From Geodermatophilus aquaeductus (GTDB lineage: Bacteria; Actinomycetota; Actinomycetes; Mycobacteriales; Geodermatophilaceae): a DNA stretch of 64,000 bases. This document shows positions 55,051-64,000 of the stretch, piece after piece (position 1 is the first letter of the stretch; the number at the start of each line of letters is the position of its first letter). Under the pieces are notes generated by a model, which was not told the origin of the DNA, searched no databases, and saw nothing but the letters and a program-made list of their open reading frames with translations. The stretch is taken from assembly GCF_900182545.1 (NCBI RefSeq), contig NZ_FXTJ01000005.1, positions 62,001 to 126,000 on the forward strand, given 5' to 3'. The translations under genes and the position numbers were made by a program.

Positions 55051-55243
55051 GCGGTCTCCAGCGCGGGGACGCGGCGTGCTGTTCCCGCGTCCGCCTGCTC
55101 GCGGCGCGGTCACGGGGCGGGAACGGCGCGCCCCAGAGGTCACAGTCCCGCCCCGGTGGGAGTGGGCTGCTTGCCCGTGCCCGACCGCGCCCGCATCCTG
55201 GCGCGCGACGCGCCGCACCAGGAGGCGCCCGCAAGGGAGAACC

Positions 55244-56008
55244 ATGACTGACTTCGGCAAGGACCAGGGCGGGGCATCGGCCTCCGGCCAGGGTCAGCCC
55301 TCGGACCAGCAGTACGGCCAGCAGGGCCAGGACCAGCAGCAGGGGTACGGCCAGCAGGGATACGGCCAGCAGTACCCCCAGCCGGGCTACGGCCAGACCC
55401 AGCCCTACGGCCAGCAGGGATACGGCCAGCAGGGATACGGCCAGCAGGGGTACGGCCAGGCCCAGCCCTACGGCCAGCAGGGCTACGGCGAGCAGGGCTA
55501 CGCCCAGCAGTACGGCCAGCAGTACGGCCAGGGCGGCGTCCCGGCCAAGCCCGGCGGCGTCGTGACGGCGGCCGTGCTCGGCTTCGTCTTCGGCGCGATC
55601 GGCGTGCTGATCAGCCTCGTGGCGATCTTCGCCGGCGCGCTGGCCAGCGGTGCCGGTGACGACCTGGACAACGAGATCCCCGGCTTCGGCGCCGTCGCCG
55701 GTGCCGTCGGCGGCGTCATCCTGGTCTTCGGCCTGCTCGCCCTGATCTGGACCGTCGTCATGATCTGGGGCTCGGTGTGGGCGCTGACCGGGCGCAGCCG
55801 CGTGATGCTGCTGGTCGGCGGCTCGATCGCCCTGGCCTTCACGCTCTTCGGGCTGATCGGCAACCTCTCCGACGCCGACACCGCCGGCGCGGGCGGGATC
55901 ATCACCAGCCTGCTGTTCTTCCTCGCCGCGCTGGCGATCGTCGTCCTGCTGGCGATGAAGCCGGCCGCCGCGTTCTTCGCCGCGCACCGGGCACGCCGCG
56001 GCCGCTGA
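55244..56008 (+). CDS. Four-helix membrane protein with a Gly-Tyr-Gln repeat domain
   Basis: 254 residues. Residues 20-100 are a low-complexity tract of about ten imperfect YGQQG units, without hydrophobic clusters and with almost no charge. This composition is prion-like. Residues 105-240 hold four membrane helices ([26 protein letters not shown] and so on) of a DUF4190-like type. AAGGGAG lies 7 bases before the ATG. The next gene is a shorter paralog in organisation. The function is unknown. Confidence 0.85.
   Translation: MTDFGKDQGGASASGQGQPSDQQYGQQGQDQQQGYGQQGYGQQYPQPGYGQTQPYGQQGYGQQGYGQQGYGQAQPYGQQGYGEQGYAQQYGQQYGQGGVPAKPGGVVTAAVLGFVFGAIGVLISLVAIFAGALASGAGDDLDNEIPGFGAVAGAVGGVILVFGLLALIWTVVMIWGSVWALTGRSRVMLLVGGSIALAFTLFGLIGNLSDADTAGAGGIITSLLFFLAALAIVVLLAMKPAAAFFAAHRARRGR
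55312..55532 (+). repeat. In-frame tandem repeats in the Tyr/Gln-rich domain
   Basis: The core TACGGCCAG recurs about ten times, often in exact 15-base units (GGATACGGCCAGCAG-type), so repeat-number changes would keep the frame. Confidence 0.8.
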
Positions 56009-56127
56009 CCGCGTTCACCCCGTGGGGGTCCGCCGACACCGGCGGGCCCCCACGGACGTCTCGCAGCGGCTATGGTCCGCCGCCGGTCGCCGACCGGGCG
56101 CCCGCCACCCCAGGAGGAAAGCAGAGC

Positions 56128-56697
56128 ATGACCAACCCCAGCTTCGACAAGAACTCCCCGCAGGGTGGTCAGCCCTACGGCGCGCCCGGCCAGCAGCCCT
56201 ACGGTCAGCAGCAGCCCCACGGCCAGCCGTACGGCCAGCAGCCCCCGGCGCCCTACGGCGGCGGCTTCGGCGGCCCCTCCCCCTACGGTGGCGCTCCGGC
56301 GGGTCAGCGTCCCGGCCAGGTGACCGCAGCCGCGGTCATCGGTGTCGTCATCGGTGGCCTGGGCTCGCTGTTCGGCCTGCTGGCCATCCTGGGTATCGGT
56401 CTGCTCTTCGCGCTGAGCCCCCTGCTCGGGCTGTTCACCCTGCTGGCGGTCGCCACGGCCGTGGTCGTGCTGGTCGGCGGCATCCAGGTCCTCACCGGCA
56501 AGGGCCCCCGGCTGCTGCTCCTGGGCAGCTACGCCTCCATCGGCATCCAGTTGCTGACGCTGGTCATCTCGCTGGCCGTCGGCGGCGGCTTCGAGTTCTC
56601 GGCCCTGCTCGGCTTCGTCCTGCCCGGCCTGATCGTGTTCCTGCTGCAGCAGCCGCAGGCCAAGCAGTACTTCGCGTCGCGGGGGCTCTCGTACTGA
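56128..56697 (+). CDS. Membrane protein with a Pro/Tyr/Gln-rich N-terminal tail
   Basis: 189 residues. An N-terminal tail of about 65 residues rich in PYGQQ and PYGG units is followed by about four membrane helices (VTAAAVIGVVIGGLGSLFGLLAILGIG...). It resembles the preceding gene in design but the membrane part is a different sequence. AGGAGGAAA lies 10 bases before the ATG. A strong hairpin follows the stop. Confidence 0.85.
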   Translation: MTNPSFDKNSPQGGQPYGAPGQQPYGQQQPHGQPYGQQPPAPYGGGFGGPSPYGGAPAGQRPGQVTAAAVIGVVIGGLGSLFGLLAILGIGLLFALSPLLGLFTLLAVATAVVVLVGGIQVLTGKGPRLLLLGSYASIGIQLLTLVISLAVGGGFEFSALLGFVLPGLIVFLLQQPQAKQYFASRGLSY

Positions 56698-56711
56698 CCT
56701 GCACCGACGAG

Positions 56712-56747
56712 AACGGCCCCCGCTGCCTGCAGGCAGCGGGGGCCGTT
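56712..56747. terminator. 16-bp perfect stem terminator between convergent genes
   Basis: AACGGCCCCCGCTGCC and its exact complement flank TGCA. TCG then TTCG follow on the plus strand. It should serve both the membrane-protein operon and ilvC. Confidence 0.85.
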
Positions 56748-56755
56748 TCGTTCGT

Positions 56756-57829
<1,074 letters not shown>

Positions 57830-57844
57830 TCAGGCGCTGCGGGA

Positions 57845-58372
57845 TCAGGCGCTGCGGTCGACCGGGCGCAAGGTACCGGCGCCGCTCATCGAGCGCGGAC
57901 CCCGGCCGAGGGCGACGGTGCCCGACTGCGCCATCTCCTTGATCCCCAGCGGGGCGAGGACGGCGAGCAGGGCCTGCAGCTTGTCCGGGGTGCCGGTGGC
58001 CTCGAGGGTCACGGTGTCGGTGTTGACGTCGACCACGCGGGCGCGGAACAGCTCGGCGGTCTGCAGCACGGTGGTGCGCTCGGCCATCGGCGCGCGCACC
58101 TTCACCATCAGCAGCTCGCGCTGGACCGCGGAGCCGCCGTCGAGCTCGACGATCTTGATGACCTCGACCAGCTTGTTCAGCTGCTTGGTCACCTGCTCCA
58201 GCGGAGCGGACTCCGCGTCGACGACGATCGTCATGCGCGAGAGGTCGGGGTTCTCGGTCGGGCCGACGGCCAGCGACTCGATGTTGAACGCGCGCCGGCT
58301 GAACAGCGCCGAGACGCGGGCCAGGACACCCGACTTGTTCTCGACCAGGACCGACAGGGTGTGGCGGGTCAT
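57845..58372 (-). CDS. ilvN: Acetolactate synthase small (regulatory) subunit
   Basis: 175 residues. N-terminal ACT domain: TLSVLVENKSGVLARVSALFSRRAFNIESLAVGPTENPDLSRMTIVV. The C-terminal domain is typical (LLMVKVRAP...). It confers valine feedback inhibition on IlvB. Ten bases separate it from ilvB. ATG start. Confidence 0.97.
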   Translation of the reverse strand: MTRHTLSVLVENKSGVLARVSALFSRRAFNIESLAVGPTENPDLSRMTIVVDAESAPLEQVTKQLNKLVEVIKIVELDGGSAVQRELLMVKVRAPMAERTTVLQTAELFRARVVDVNTDTVTLEATGTPDKLQALLAVLAPLGIKEMAQSGTVALGRGPRSMSGAGTLRPVDRSA

Positions 58373-58382
58373 CTCGGTCCCC

Positions 58383-60251
58383 CTAGACCTGGTTGTCGCC
58401 GAAGACCGGGCGCAGGTCGCGCGCGGCGAGGATGTCGTCGTTGCTCGAGCCCGCGGCGACCATCGGCCACACCTGGGCGTCGGCGCCGACGACGAAGTCG
58501 ATGACCACCGGGGCGTCGGTGATCGCCATGGCCTTCTCGATGACGGCGTCGACGTCGTCCTTGGACTCGCAGCGCAGGCCCACGCAGCCCAGGGCCTCGG
58601 CCAGCGCGACGAAGTCGGGGATGCGCACCGGCTTCGGCGTCCCGTCGGCGTTGCTCGCGTGCAGCCGGGTGTTGGAGTAGCGACCCTCGTAGAACAGGGT
58701 CTGCCACTGCCGGACCATGCCGAGGTTGCCGTTGTTGATGACGGCGACCTTGACCGGGATGCCCTCGATGGCGCAGGTGGCCAGCTCCTGGTTGGTCATC
58801 TGGAAGCAGCCGTCACCGTCGATGGCCCACACCGTGGTGTCCGGGCGGCCGTACTTGGCGCCCATGGCCGCGGGGACGGCGTAGCCCATCGTCCCGGCGC
58901 CGCCGCTGTTGAGCCAGGTGCCCGGCTTCTCGTACCGGATGAACTGCGCGGCCCACATCTGGTGCTGGCCGACGCCGGAGGTGTAGATCGCGTCGGGGCC
59001 GGCGATGGCGCCGATCCGCTCGATGACGTACTGCGGCGACAGCGAGCCGTCCTCGGGCCACTCGTAGCCGAGCGGGTAGCGGGTGCGCCAGTCGTCGAGC
59101 TGCTCCCACCAGGCGGCGAGGTCGGGCGTGCGGCCGGCGGCGTGCTCGGCGCGCAGCGCGGTCACCAGCTCGGCGATCGTCTCCTTGGCGTCGCCGACGA
59201 TCGGCACGTCGGCCTTGCGGTTCTTGCCGATCTCGGCGGGGTCGATGTCGGCGTGCACGACCAGCGCGCCGGGCGCGAAGGTCGACAGCTGGCCGGTGAC
59301 CCGGTCGTCGAAGCGGGCGCCGAGGGCGACGAGGACGTCGGCCTTCTGCAGCGCGGTCACCGCGGCGACGGTGCCGTGCATGCCGGGCATCCCCAGGTGC
59401 TGCGGCGAGCTGTCGGGAAAGGCACCGCGGGCCATGAGGGTGGTGACGACGGGCGCGCCGGTGAGCGCGGCGAGCTCGGCGAGCTCCTCGGTGGCACCGG
59501 CCTTGAGCACGCCGCCGCCCACGTAGAGGACCGGCCGGCGCGCGCCGGCGATCATCGCCGCGGCCTCGCGCACCTGCTTGCCGTGCGGGCGGGTGGTCGG
59601 CTTGTAGCCGGGCAGGTCCAGCCGCGGGGGCCACGAGAAGTCGGTGGTGGCCTGCAGGACGTCCTTGGGGATGTCGACCAGGACCGGTCCGGGGCGGCCG
59701 GTGGCGGCCAGGTGGAAGGCCTCGGCGATCCGCTGCGGGATCTCCGCGGCGTCGGTGACCAGGAAGTTGTGCTTGGTGATCGGCATCGTGATGCCGCGGA
59801 TGTCGGCCTCCTGGAACGCGTCCGTGCCGATCGCGGCGCTGGGCACCTGGCCGGTGATGGCCACGATCGGGACCGAGTCCATGTAGGCGTCGGCCAGCGG
59901 CGTCACCAGGTTGGTCGCGCCCGGGCCGGACGTGGCCATGCAGACGCCGACCCGGCCGGTGGCCTGCGCGTACCCGGTGGCCGCGTGCCCGGCGCCCTGC
60001 TCGTGGCGGACGAGGACGTGCCGCACGTGCGAGTCGAACAGCGGGTCGTAGGCCGGGAGGATCGCCCCGCCCGGGATGCCGAAGACCACCTCGACGCCCA
60101 CGGCCTCGAGCGAGCGGACCAGGCTCTGCGCGCCGGTGATGCCGGTCGCGGGCAGGTGAGCGGACTCGGCGATGGAGCGGGCCGTCGTCTCGACACCGGT
60201 GAGGGCGGCTGCGGCCTCTCGGGTGGCGGACTCGCTCGGGGTGGTCGTCAT
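58383..60251 (-). CDS. ilvB: Acetolactate synthase large (catalytic) subunit
   Basis: A 622-residue ThDP enzyme with an extended, variable N-terminus. The catalytic Glu is in [16 protein letters not shown], the FAD region is [30 protein letters not shown], and the ThDP-binding motif is [45 protein letters not shown] lies about 8 bases before the ATG. It is preceded by a leader-peptide attenuator. Confidence 0.98.
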   Translation of the reverse strand: MTTTPSESATREAAAALTGVETTARSIAESAHLPATGITGAQSLVRSLEAVGVEVVFGIPGGAILPAYDPLFDSHVRHVLVRHEQGAGHAATGYAQATGRVGVCMATSGPGATNLVTPLADAYMDSVPIVAITGQVPSAAIGTDAFQEADIRGITMPITKHNFLVTDAAEIPQRIAEAFHLAATGRPGPVLVDIPKDVLQATTDFSWPPRLDLPGYKPTTRPHGKQVREAAAMIAGARRPVLYVGGGVLKAGATEELAELAALTGAPVVTTLMARGAFPDSSPQHLGMPGMHGTVAAVTALQKADVLVALGARFDDRVTGQLSTFAPGALVVHADIDPAEIGKNRKADVPIVGDAKETIAELVTALRAEHAAGRTPDLAAWWEQLDDWRTRYPLGYEWPEDGSLSPQYVIERIGAIAGPDAIYTSGVGQHQMWAAQFIRYEKPGTWLNSGGAGTMGYAVPAAMGAKYGRPDTTVWAIDGDGCFQMTNQELATCAIEGIPVKVAVINNGNLGMVRQWQTLFYEGRYSNTRLHASNADGTPKPVRIPDFVALAEALGCVGLRCESKDDVDAVIEKAMAITDAPVVIDFVVGADAQVWPMVAAGSSNDDILAARDLRPVFGDNQV

Positions 60252-60366
60252 GCGGGCTGTCTCCTGGGCCGGACGAGCGGGCGGACGTGCGGTTCGGGTG
60301 TCTGCTCCGGGCGGGAGGGGTCCCGGCGGTCCGCCGGGCCGGCCCCGCCCCGGGCCTCGTGCCAAC

Positions 60367-60398
60367 AAAAAACCCCTCGTGCCGCGGGCACAGAGGGG
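60367..60398 (-). terminator. ilvB attenuator terminator
   Basis: On the minus strand CCCCTCTGTGCC pairs with GGCACGAGGGG (one bulge) around CGC, followed by six T residues and TGTT. This is a textbook intrinsic terminator between the leader peptide and ilvB. Confidence 0.92.
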
Positions 60399-60402
60399 CG
60401 TA

Positions 60403-60428
60403 GCGCGTCGGTCGGGCGACCGGCGCGC
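60403..60428 (-). promoter_or_regulatory. ilvB leader control hairpin
   Basis: GCGCGCCGGTC pairs with GACCGACGCGC around GCCC, immediately after the leader stop codon. Its partner segment could otherwise pair to affect the terminator, as in other attenuators. Confidence 0.6.
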
Positions 60429-60469
60429 TAGGCGACTACGAGGAGCAGGCAGGCGGAGGGCACGGGCAC
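60428..60469 (-). CDS. ilvB leader peptide [13 protein letters not shown]
   Basis: 13 codons from GTG to TAG, with a run CTG-CTC-CTC-GTA-GTC (Leu-Leu-Leu-Val-Val) just before the stop. A second in-frame GTG at 60463 gives [11 protein letters not shown]. With TTGACG at 60493-60498 and CACAGT at 60470-60475 (17-base spacing) transcription would begin near 60463, so the shorter, leaderless form is likely. It fits sensing of leucine and valine. Confidence 0.8.
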   Translation of the reverse strand: MPVPSACLLLVVA

Positions 60470-60498
60470 ACTGTGCGCCTCGCCCGCCCGGACGTCAA
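60470..60498 (-). promoter_or_regulatory. ilvB operon promoter
   Basis: TTGACG (60493-60498) and CACAGT (60470-60475) are 17 bases apart, directly upstream of the leader peptide. The -35 is strong and the -10 weak. Confidence 0.5.
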
Positions 60499-60535
60499 CC
60501 AGGACGTCCCACACCGTGAGACCGTGTCGTCTCGT

Positions 60536-63223
60536 TCATGGGACGGCGACCGGCTCGGGCGCTCCCAGCCGCGCGGCGTCGAAGCCGTCGACGACCGCGG
60601 GCAGCTCCGTGGCGGGCACCGGGCGGCCGATGAGCCAGCCCTGCAGGAACCGGCACCCGAGCGCGGTGAGGACCGCCATCTGCTCCGGCGTCTCCACGCC
60701 CTCGGCGACGACGTCCATGCCCAGGGTGCGGCCGAGGTCGACGACGCTGCCGACCAGGGCGGCGCCGCGCGGGTCGGTGTCGATGCCCGAGACGAACCCG
60801 CGGTCCATCTTCAGCACCTGCACGGGCAGCCGGGCGAGGTAGGCCAGCGACGAGTAGCCCTTGCCGAAGTCGTCGAGGGAGACGACGCAGCCCAGCGCGG
60901 AGAGCTCGGCGAGCTCGGCCAGCAGCCGCTCGTCGTCGTCCATGAGGACGCTCTCGGTCACCTCGATCATCAGCAGGTGCGCCGGCAGGCCGGAGCGCTC
61001 GAGCGCGCGGGTGACGTCCTCCACCAGGCAGCGGGCCTGCAGGTGGCGCACCGAGATGTTGACGCCCAGCTTGAGGTCGCGGCCGCCGGCCACCAGCCGC
61101 GCGTGCTCGGCGGTCGCCGTCTCCAGCACCCACCGCTGCAGCGGCACGATCAGCCCGTCGTCCTCGGCCAGGCCGATGAACTCCTCCGGCGACACCGGCC
61201 CGTGCACCGGATGGTCCCAGCGCACCAGCGCCTCGACGCCGAGGATGCGGCGCTCGGCCGTGCCGGCCACCGGCTGGTGCACCAGCCGCAGCTGGCCCCG
61301 GGCGATGGCGCCGGGCAGGTCGCGGGCCAGCCGGCTGCGCCGGGCGGACTCCTCGACGAGGGCCTCCCCCGACGCGCGGACGCCGTTCTTGCCCTGGGCC
61401 TTGACCGTGCGCAGCGCCAGGTCGGCCTCGCGGACGGTGGCCGAGGCGTCGGCGCCGGCGACCACCTCGGTGACGCCGACGCTCGCCGACGTGCGCAGGA
61501 CCGGTCCGGCGCCCTCGGGGTCGCCGGGCGCGGCGTAGCGGTGGGTGCGGTCGAGCCGCGCGACCAGCCGCTCGGCCAGCGCCAGCGCCTCGTCGGGGCC
61601 GGCGTCGACGACGAGGGCGAACTCGTCGCCGCCGAGGCGGGCGACCAGGTCACCGCCGCGGGCCTCGGCGCGCAGCGAGTCGGCCACCTCGCACAGCAGC
61701 CGGTCCCCCGCGTCGTGGCCGGCGACGTCGTTGACCGCCTTGAAGCCGTCGAGGTCGACCAGCAGCACGCACGAGCGGCGGCCGCGGGCGGCACCGGCGA
61801 GGGCGTCGTCGAGCGCGGCCATGAAGCGCGCGCGGTTGGGTAGGCCGGTGAGCGAGTCGGTGTAGGCCAGCCTCTCGAGCTCGCGGTGACCGGCGCGGCG
61901 CTCGGTGACGTCGCGCAGGTGCAGCACCAGGCCGTCGCCGGCGCGGCGGCCGGCGGCCGGGGCGGCGCCGGAGACCTCGACGTCGCGCCACGTGCCGTCG
62001 GTGGCGTGCAGCCGACCGGTGGCGGGCAGGCCGTCGGGCGTGCCGTCGCGGAGAGCGGCGCCGACGCGGTCGAGCAGGTCGCGGTCCTCGGGGTGCAGCA
62101 GGTCGACCAGGACGTGGCCGAGCAGGTCGGCTTCCGCGCGGCCCAGCCGGTCGGCTACGGGACCGGACACCGAGGTGACCCGGCCGGGGCCGTCGAGGAC
62201 GAGGGTGACGGCGTCGCCGCTGTGCACCAGCGCGCGGAACCAGCCCTCGGTCCGCTCCAGGCGGCGGGTGAGCGCCGCGGCGTCGACCGCCCAGTAGAGC
62301 GTCCGGGCCGAGGTCAGGACGACGAGGACGGCGGCCGCGACGGCCTCGCCCACCGTCACGGGACGGCCGGTGACCGCGCCGCCGGTGACCGCGAGCAGCG
62401 CCGCGGTGGCCGCGCCGTGGGCGAGGACGCCGCCGCGCAGGGGCAGCGCGCGGCGGCCGGGCTCCTCGTGCGCGCCGACGTCGGCCAGGGCGCCGCGCAG
62501 GCCGGCGCCCAGCATGACCAGCCAGGCGAGCACGGTGACCACGTCCCACGCCGGGGACGCCGAGCCGGCGGACGTGCGGCCGAGCGCGCCGGCGAGGGCG
62601 ACGAGCGCCATCGCGACGAAGGAGACGAGCAGCCAACCGGCGGCCCGGCGGCGGCCCTCGGCGACGGCGGTCAGGGTGACCAGGCCGATGCCGCACAGCA
62701 CCGCGCCGACCAGCGGGTAGCCGACCGAGATCAGGCCCGGCCGCGGGTCCGACGTCCCGGCGACCAGCTCGCCGACGAGGACGCCGCCGGACAGGGCGAC
62801 GGCGACGGTGACGACCACGCCGTCGAGGAGCACCCGGGTGCCCAGCCGCCGGGAGGACCGCGGTGGCAGCAGGAGCACCGCGGCGGACACGGCCACGGGG
62901 ACGGCGAGCAGCACGGGCAGGTCCTCGACGCCGCCGGAGGACAGGTCGCGGCCGGGCCGGGCGAGGGCCATCGCCTGGCCGAGTGCCAGCAGCGCCCCGG
63001 TGGCGGCCAGCGCCCGCCACGGCCGGCCGGCGCGCCCGGGCAGCCGGGCAGCGCAGCGGGCGAGCACGACGGCGGCGGTCGCGGAGGCGAGGCCGAGGGC
63101 GGCGGGCAGGAGCCAGGCCGACACCGCTGCCCCGCTCAGCTGCGCCACGGTCGTGACGACACCGAGGACGGCGAGCAGCACCTGCGCTCCCACCGCGGCC
63201 CTGGCGGCACGGCGCTCAGCCAC
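60536..63223 (-). CDS. Membrane-bound GGDEF-EAL protein (c-di-GMP turnover)
   Basis: 895 residues. About eight to nine membrane helices (1-310), a PAS-like domain (about 325-440), a GGDEF domain (about 445-610) and an EAL domain (about 630-880). The cyclase motif is intact (ARLGGDEFALV) with a product-inhibition RxxD (RGGD) five residues before it. The phosphodiesterase motif is also intact (GVEALVRW, DDFGKGYSSL, KMDRGF). Both activities are therefore possible. The GTG start overlaps the upstream EAL gene by 8 bases. Confidence 0.92.
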   Translation of the reverse strand: MAERRAARAAVGAQVLLAVLGVVTTVAQLSGAAVSAWLLPAALGLASATAAVVLARCAARLPGRAGRPWRALAATGALLALGQAMALARPGRDLSSGGVEDLPVLLAVPVAVSAAVLLLPPRSSRRLGTRVLLDGVVVTVAVALSGGVLVGELVAGTSDPRPGLISVGYPLVGAVLCGIGLVTLTAVAEGRRRAAGWLLVSFVAMALVALAGALGRTSAGSASPAWDVVTVLAWLVMLGAGLRGALADVGAHEEPGRRALPLRGGVLAHGAATAALLAVTGGAVTGRPVTVGEAVAAAVLVVLTSARTLYWAVDAAALTRRLERTEGWFRALVHSGDAVTLVLDGPGRVTSVSGPVADRLGRAEADLLGHVLVDLLHPEDRDLLDRVGAALRDGTPDGLPATGRLHATDGTWRDVEVSGAAPAAGRRAGDGLVLHLRDVTERRAGHRELERLAYTDSLTGLPNRARFMAALDDALAGAARGRRSCVLLVDLDGFKAVNDVAGHDAGDRLLCEVADSLRAEARGGDLVARLGGDEFALVVDAGPDEALALAERLVARLDRTHRYAAPGDPEGAGPVLRTSASVGVTEVVAGADASATVREADLALRTVKAQGKNGVRASGEALVEESARRSRLARDLPGAIARGQLRLVHQPVAGTAERRILGVEALVRWDHPVHGPVSPEEFIGLAEDDGLIVPLQRWVLETATAEHARLVAGGRDLKLGVNISVRHLQARCLVEDVTRALERSGLPAHLLMIEVTESVLMDDDERLLAELAELSALGCVVSLDDFGKGYSSLAYLARLPVQVLKMDRGFVSGIDTDPRGAALVGSVVDLGRTLGMDVVAEGVETPEQMAVLTALGCRFLQGWLIGRPVPATELPAVVDGFDAARLGAPEPVAVP

Positions 63224-64000
63224 GGCGGCCGGCCCGGACGGCGGGGACGTCGGCGGCAGCGGCCCCGCCGTCGGCCGAGGACCCGACCAGGCCGGGCCAC
63301 AGCAGGCCCCCGCCGTCGCGCAGCAGGCGCACGAGGTCGGCCAGCGGCAGCGGGCGGGACAGCAGGAAGCCCTGCGCGTGGTCGAGGCCCAGGCCGCACA
63401 GCACGCCGAGCTGGGCCGGCGTCTCGACGCCCTCGGCGACGACCTGCAGCCCGAGCGAGCGGCCGACGGTGAGGACCGCCTCGCACAGCGCGCGGCTCTG
63501 CCGGTCGCGGTCGACGCGGGAGACGAAGGACCGGTCGAGCTTGAGCACGTCGACCGGTAGCCGGGTGAGGTGGGCCAGCGAGGAGGAGCCGGTGCCGAAG
63601 TCGTCGAGGGCGACGTGCACGCCCATGAGCCGCAGCGCCTCGATGTCGACGGCGACCGAGTCGCCCTCGGCCAGCACGGTCGCCTCGGTGATCTCCAGGA
63701 CCAGCCGCTCGGGCGCCAGGCCGGAGGTGCGCAGCGCGCAGGCGACGTCCTCGACGAGGGTCCGGTCGGCCACGTGCGCCGCGGAGACGTTCACGCCCAG
63801 CCGCAGCGGCGCGTCGCCGGTCTGCGGCAGGGCGAGGACGGCCGCGGTGGCCTCGCGCAGCACCCACCGCTGCAGCGCGCCGATGACCCCGGCGCGCTCG
63901 GCGATCGGCACGAACTCGCGTGGCGGGACCTCCCCGAGCTCCGGGTGCCGCCAGCGCATCAGCGCCTCGACGCCGACGACCTGCTTGTCGCTCATGCGCA
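63216..64000 (-). CDS. EAL-domain c-di-GMP phosphodiesterase, C-terminal part (cut by window edge)
   Basis: The visible ~260 residues are an EAL domain: VVGVEALMRWRHPELGEV, NVSAAHVADRTLVEDVACAL, EITEATVLAEGD, DDFGTGSSSLAHLTRLPVDVLKLDRSFV and AEGVETPAQL. All the catalytic acidic residues appear present. The apparent ATG at 63995 falls inside the domain, so the real start lies beyond the window, probably with an upstream GGDEF domain. A C-terminal Gly/Ala-rich tail (~35 residues) follows the domain. Confidence 0.88.
   Translation of the reverse strand, partial: RMSDKQVVGVEALMRWRHPELGEVPPREFVPIAERAGVIGALQRWVLREATAAVLALPQTGDAPLRLGVNVSAAHVADRTLVEDVACALRTSGLAPERLVLEITEATVLAEGDSVAVDIEALRLMGVHVALDDFGTGSSSLAHLTRLPVDVLKLDRSFVSRVDRDRQSRALCEAVLTVGRSLGLQVVAEGVETPAQLGVLCGLGLDHAQGFLLSRPLPLADLVRLLRDGGGLLWPGLVGSSADGGAAAADVPAVRAGRRG

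Noticed and set aside
55312-55532. Repeats resembling a CRISPR array
   Set aside because: Units are 15 bases, in frame and coding for YGQQG; there are no spacers of uniform length and no cas genes.
60252-60366. Riboswitch upstream of ilvB
   Set aside because: The leader is explained by a peptide attenuator; no T-box or other conserved riboswitch core is visible.

Overview
The window is a very GC-rich, densely packed actinobacterial chromosome segment. GTG starts are common, 4-bp GTGA/ATGA stop-start overlaps recur, and leaderless-looking promoters appear. Protein flavour and gene content fit the Geodermatophilaceae (Blastococcus/Geodermatophilus/Modestobacter type); this is inference, not a database result. 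Gene order follows, with insertions and losses, the block that in Mycobacterium tuberculosis runs from about amt/ftsY to ilvB, as far as I can recall it. I see no prophage, transposase, CRISPR array or plasmid function.

Layout. 1-5.6 kb: the start of an ammonium transporter gene (partial), a nickel/cobalt permease behind a Nur-like operator, ftsY, a PhoD-like phosphatase and an EEP-family hydrolase. 5.6-18.1 kb (minus strand): smc, a small coiled-coil protein, acyP-mutM-rnc, rpmF-yceD, a SepIVA-like septal protein, coaD-rsmD-recG and a DAK-domain kinase. 18.2-24.3 kb: rpmB, a cytidylate-kinase-like protein, an acetyltransferase, thiL, a stand-alone Lrp sensor domain, two envelope proteins, ddl and a phosphatidylcholine-synthase-like enzyme. 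24.3-24.55 kb: three ~50-bp palindromic repeats. 24.5-33 kb: a metallophosphoesterase, a cystathionine lyase/synthase, gpsA, plsC, fbiD/cofC, ppk1 and a mutT1-type fusion. 33-35.8 kb: leuCD and a divergent IclR regulator. 35.8-39 kb: an accessory patch, with a sulfite-oxidase-family enzyme between two paralogous LuxR-type regulators and a tiny membrane protein. 39-43.3 kb: galactose uptake and Leloir genes (symporter, galK, galT). 43.4-47.5 kb: tRNA-Glu, tRNA-Glu and tRNA-Gln, a CPBP protease, gltX and an FAH-family hydrolase. 47.5-50.5 kb: a VOC protein, a monooxygenase-like protein, a two-component system and a 4-TM protein. 50.6-60.5 kb: branched-chain amino acid and serine genes (cimA, leuB, serA, ilvC, ilvN, ilvB), interrupted by two Gly/Tyr/Gln-repeat membrane proteins. 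60.5-64 kb: two c-di-GMP signalling proteins.

How it works together. cimA, leuB, leuCD and ilvBNC make a near-complete isoleucine/leucine/valine route. Two transcripts carry attenuators that can be read directly: a GTG-started leader peptide with LLLVV before the ilvB terminator, and an ATG-started leader MHLLGTTLIIG before cimA. The leuCD promoter faces an IclR regulator across a short palindrome-bearing gap. tRNA-Glu and tRNA-Gln lie close to gltX, whose product would charge both if, as usual in actinobacteria, no GlnRS exists.

The least explained parts are the regulator/sulfite-oxidase patch, the prion-like Tyr/Gln-repeat membrane pair, the palindromic repeat array and the cimA leader.
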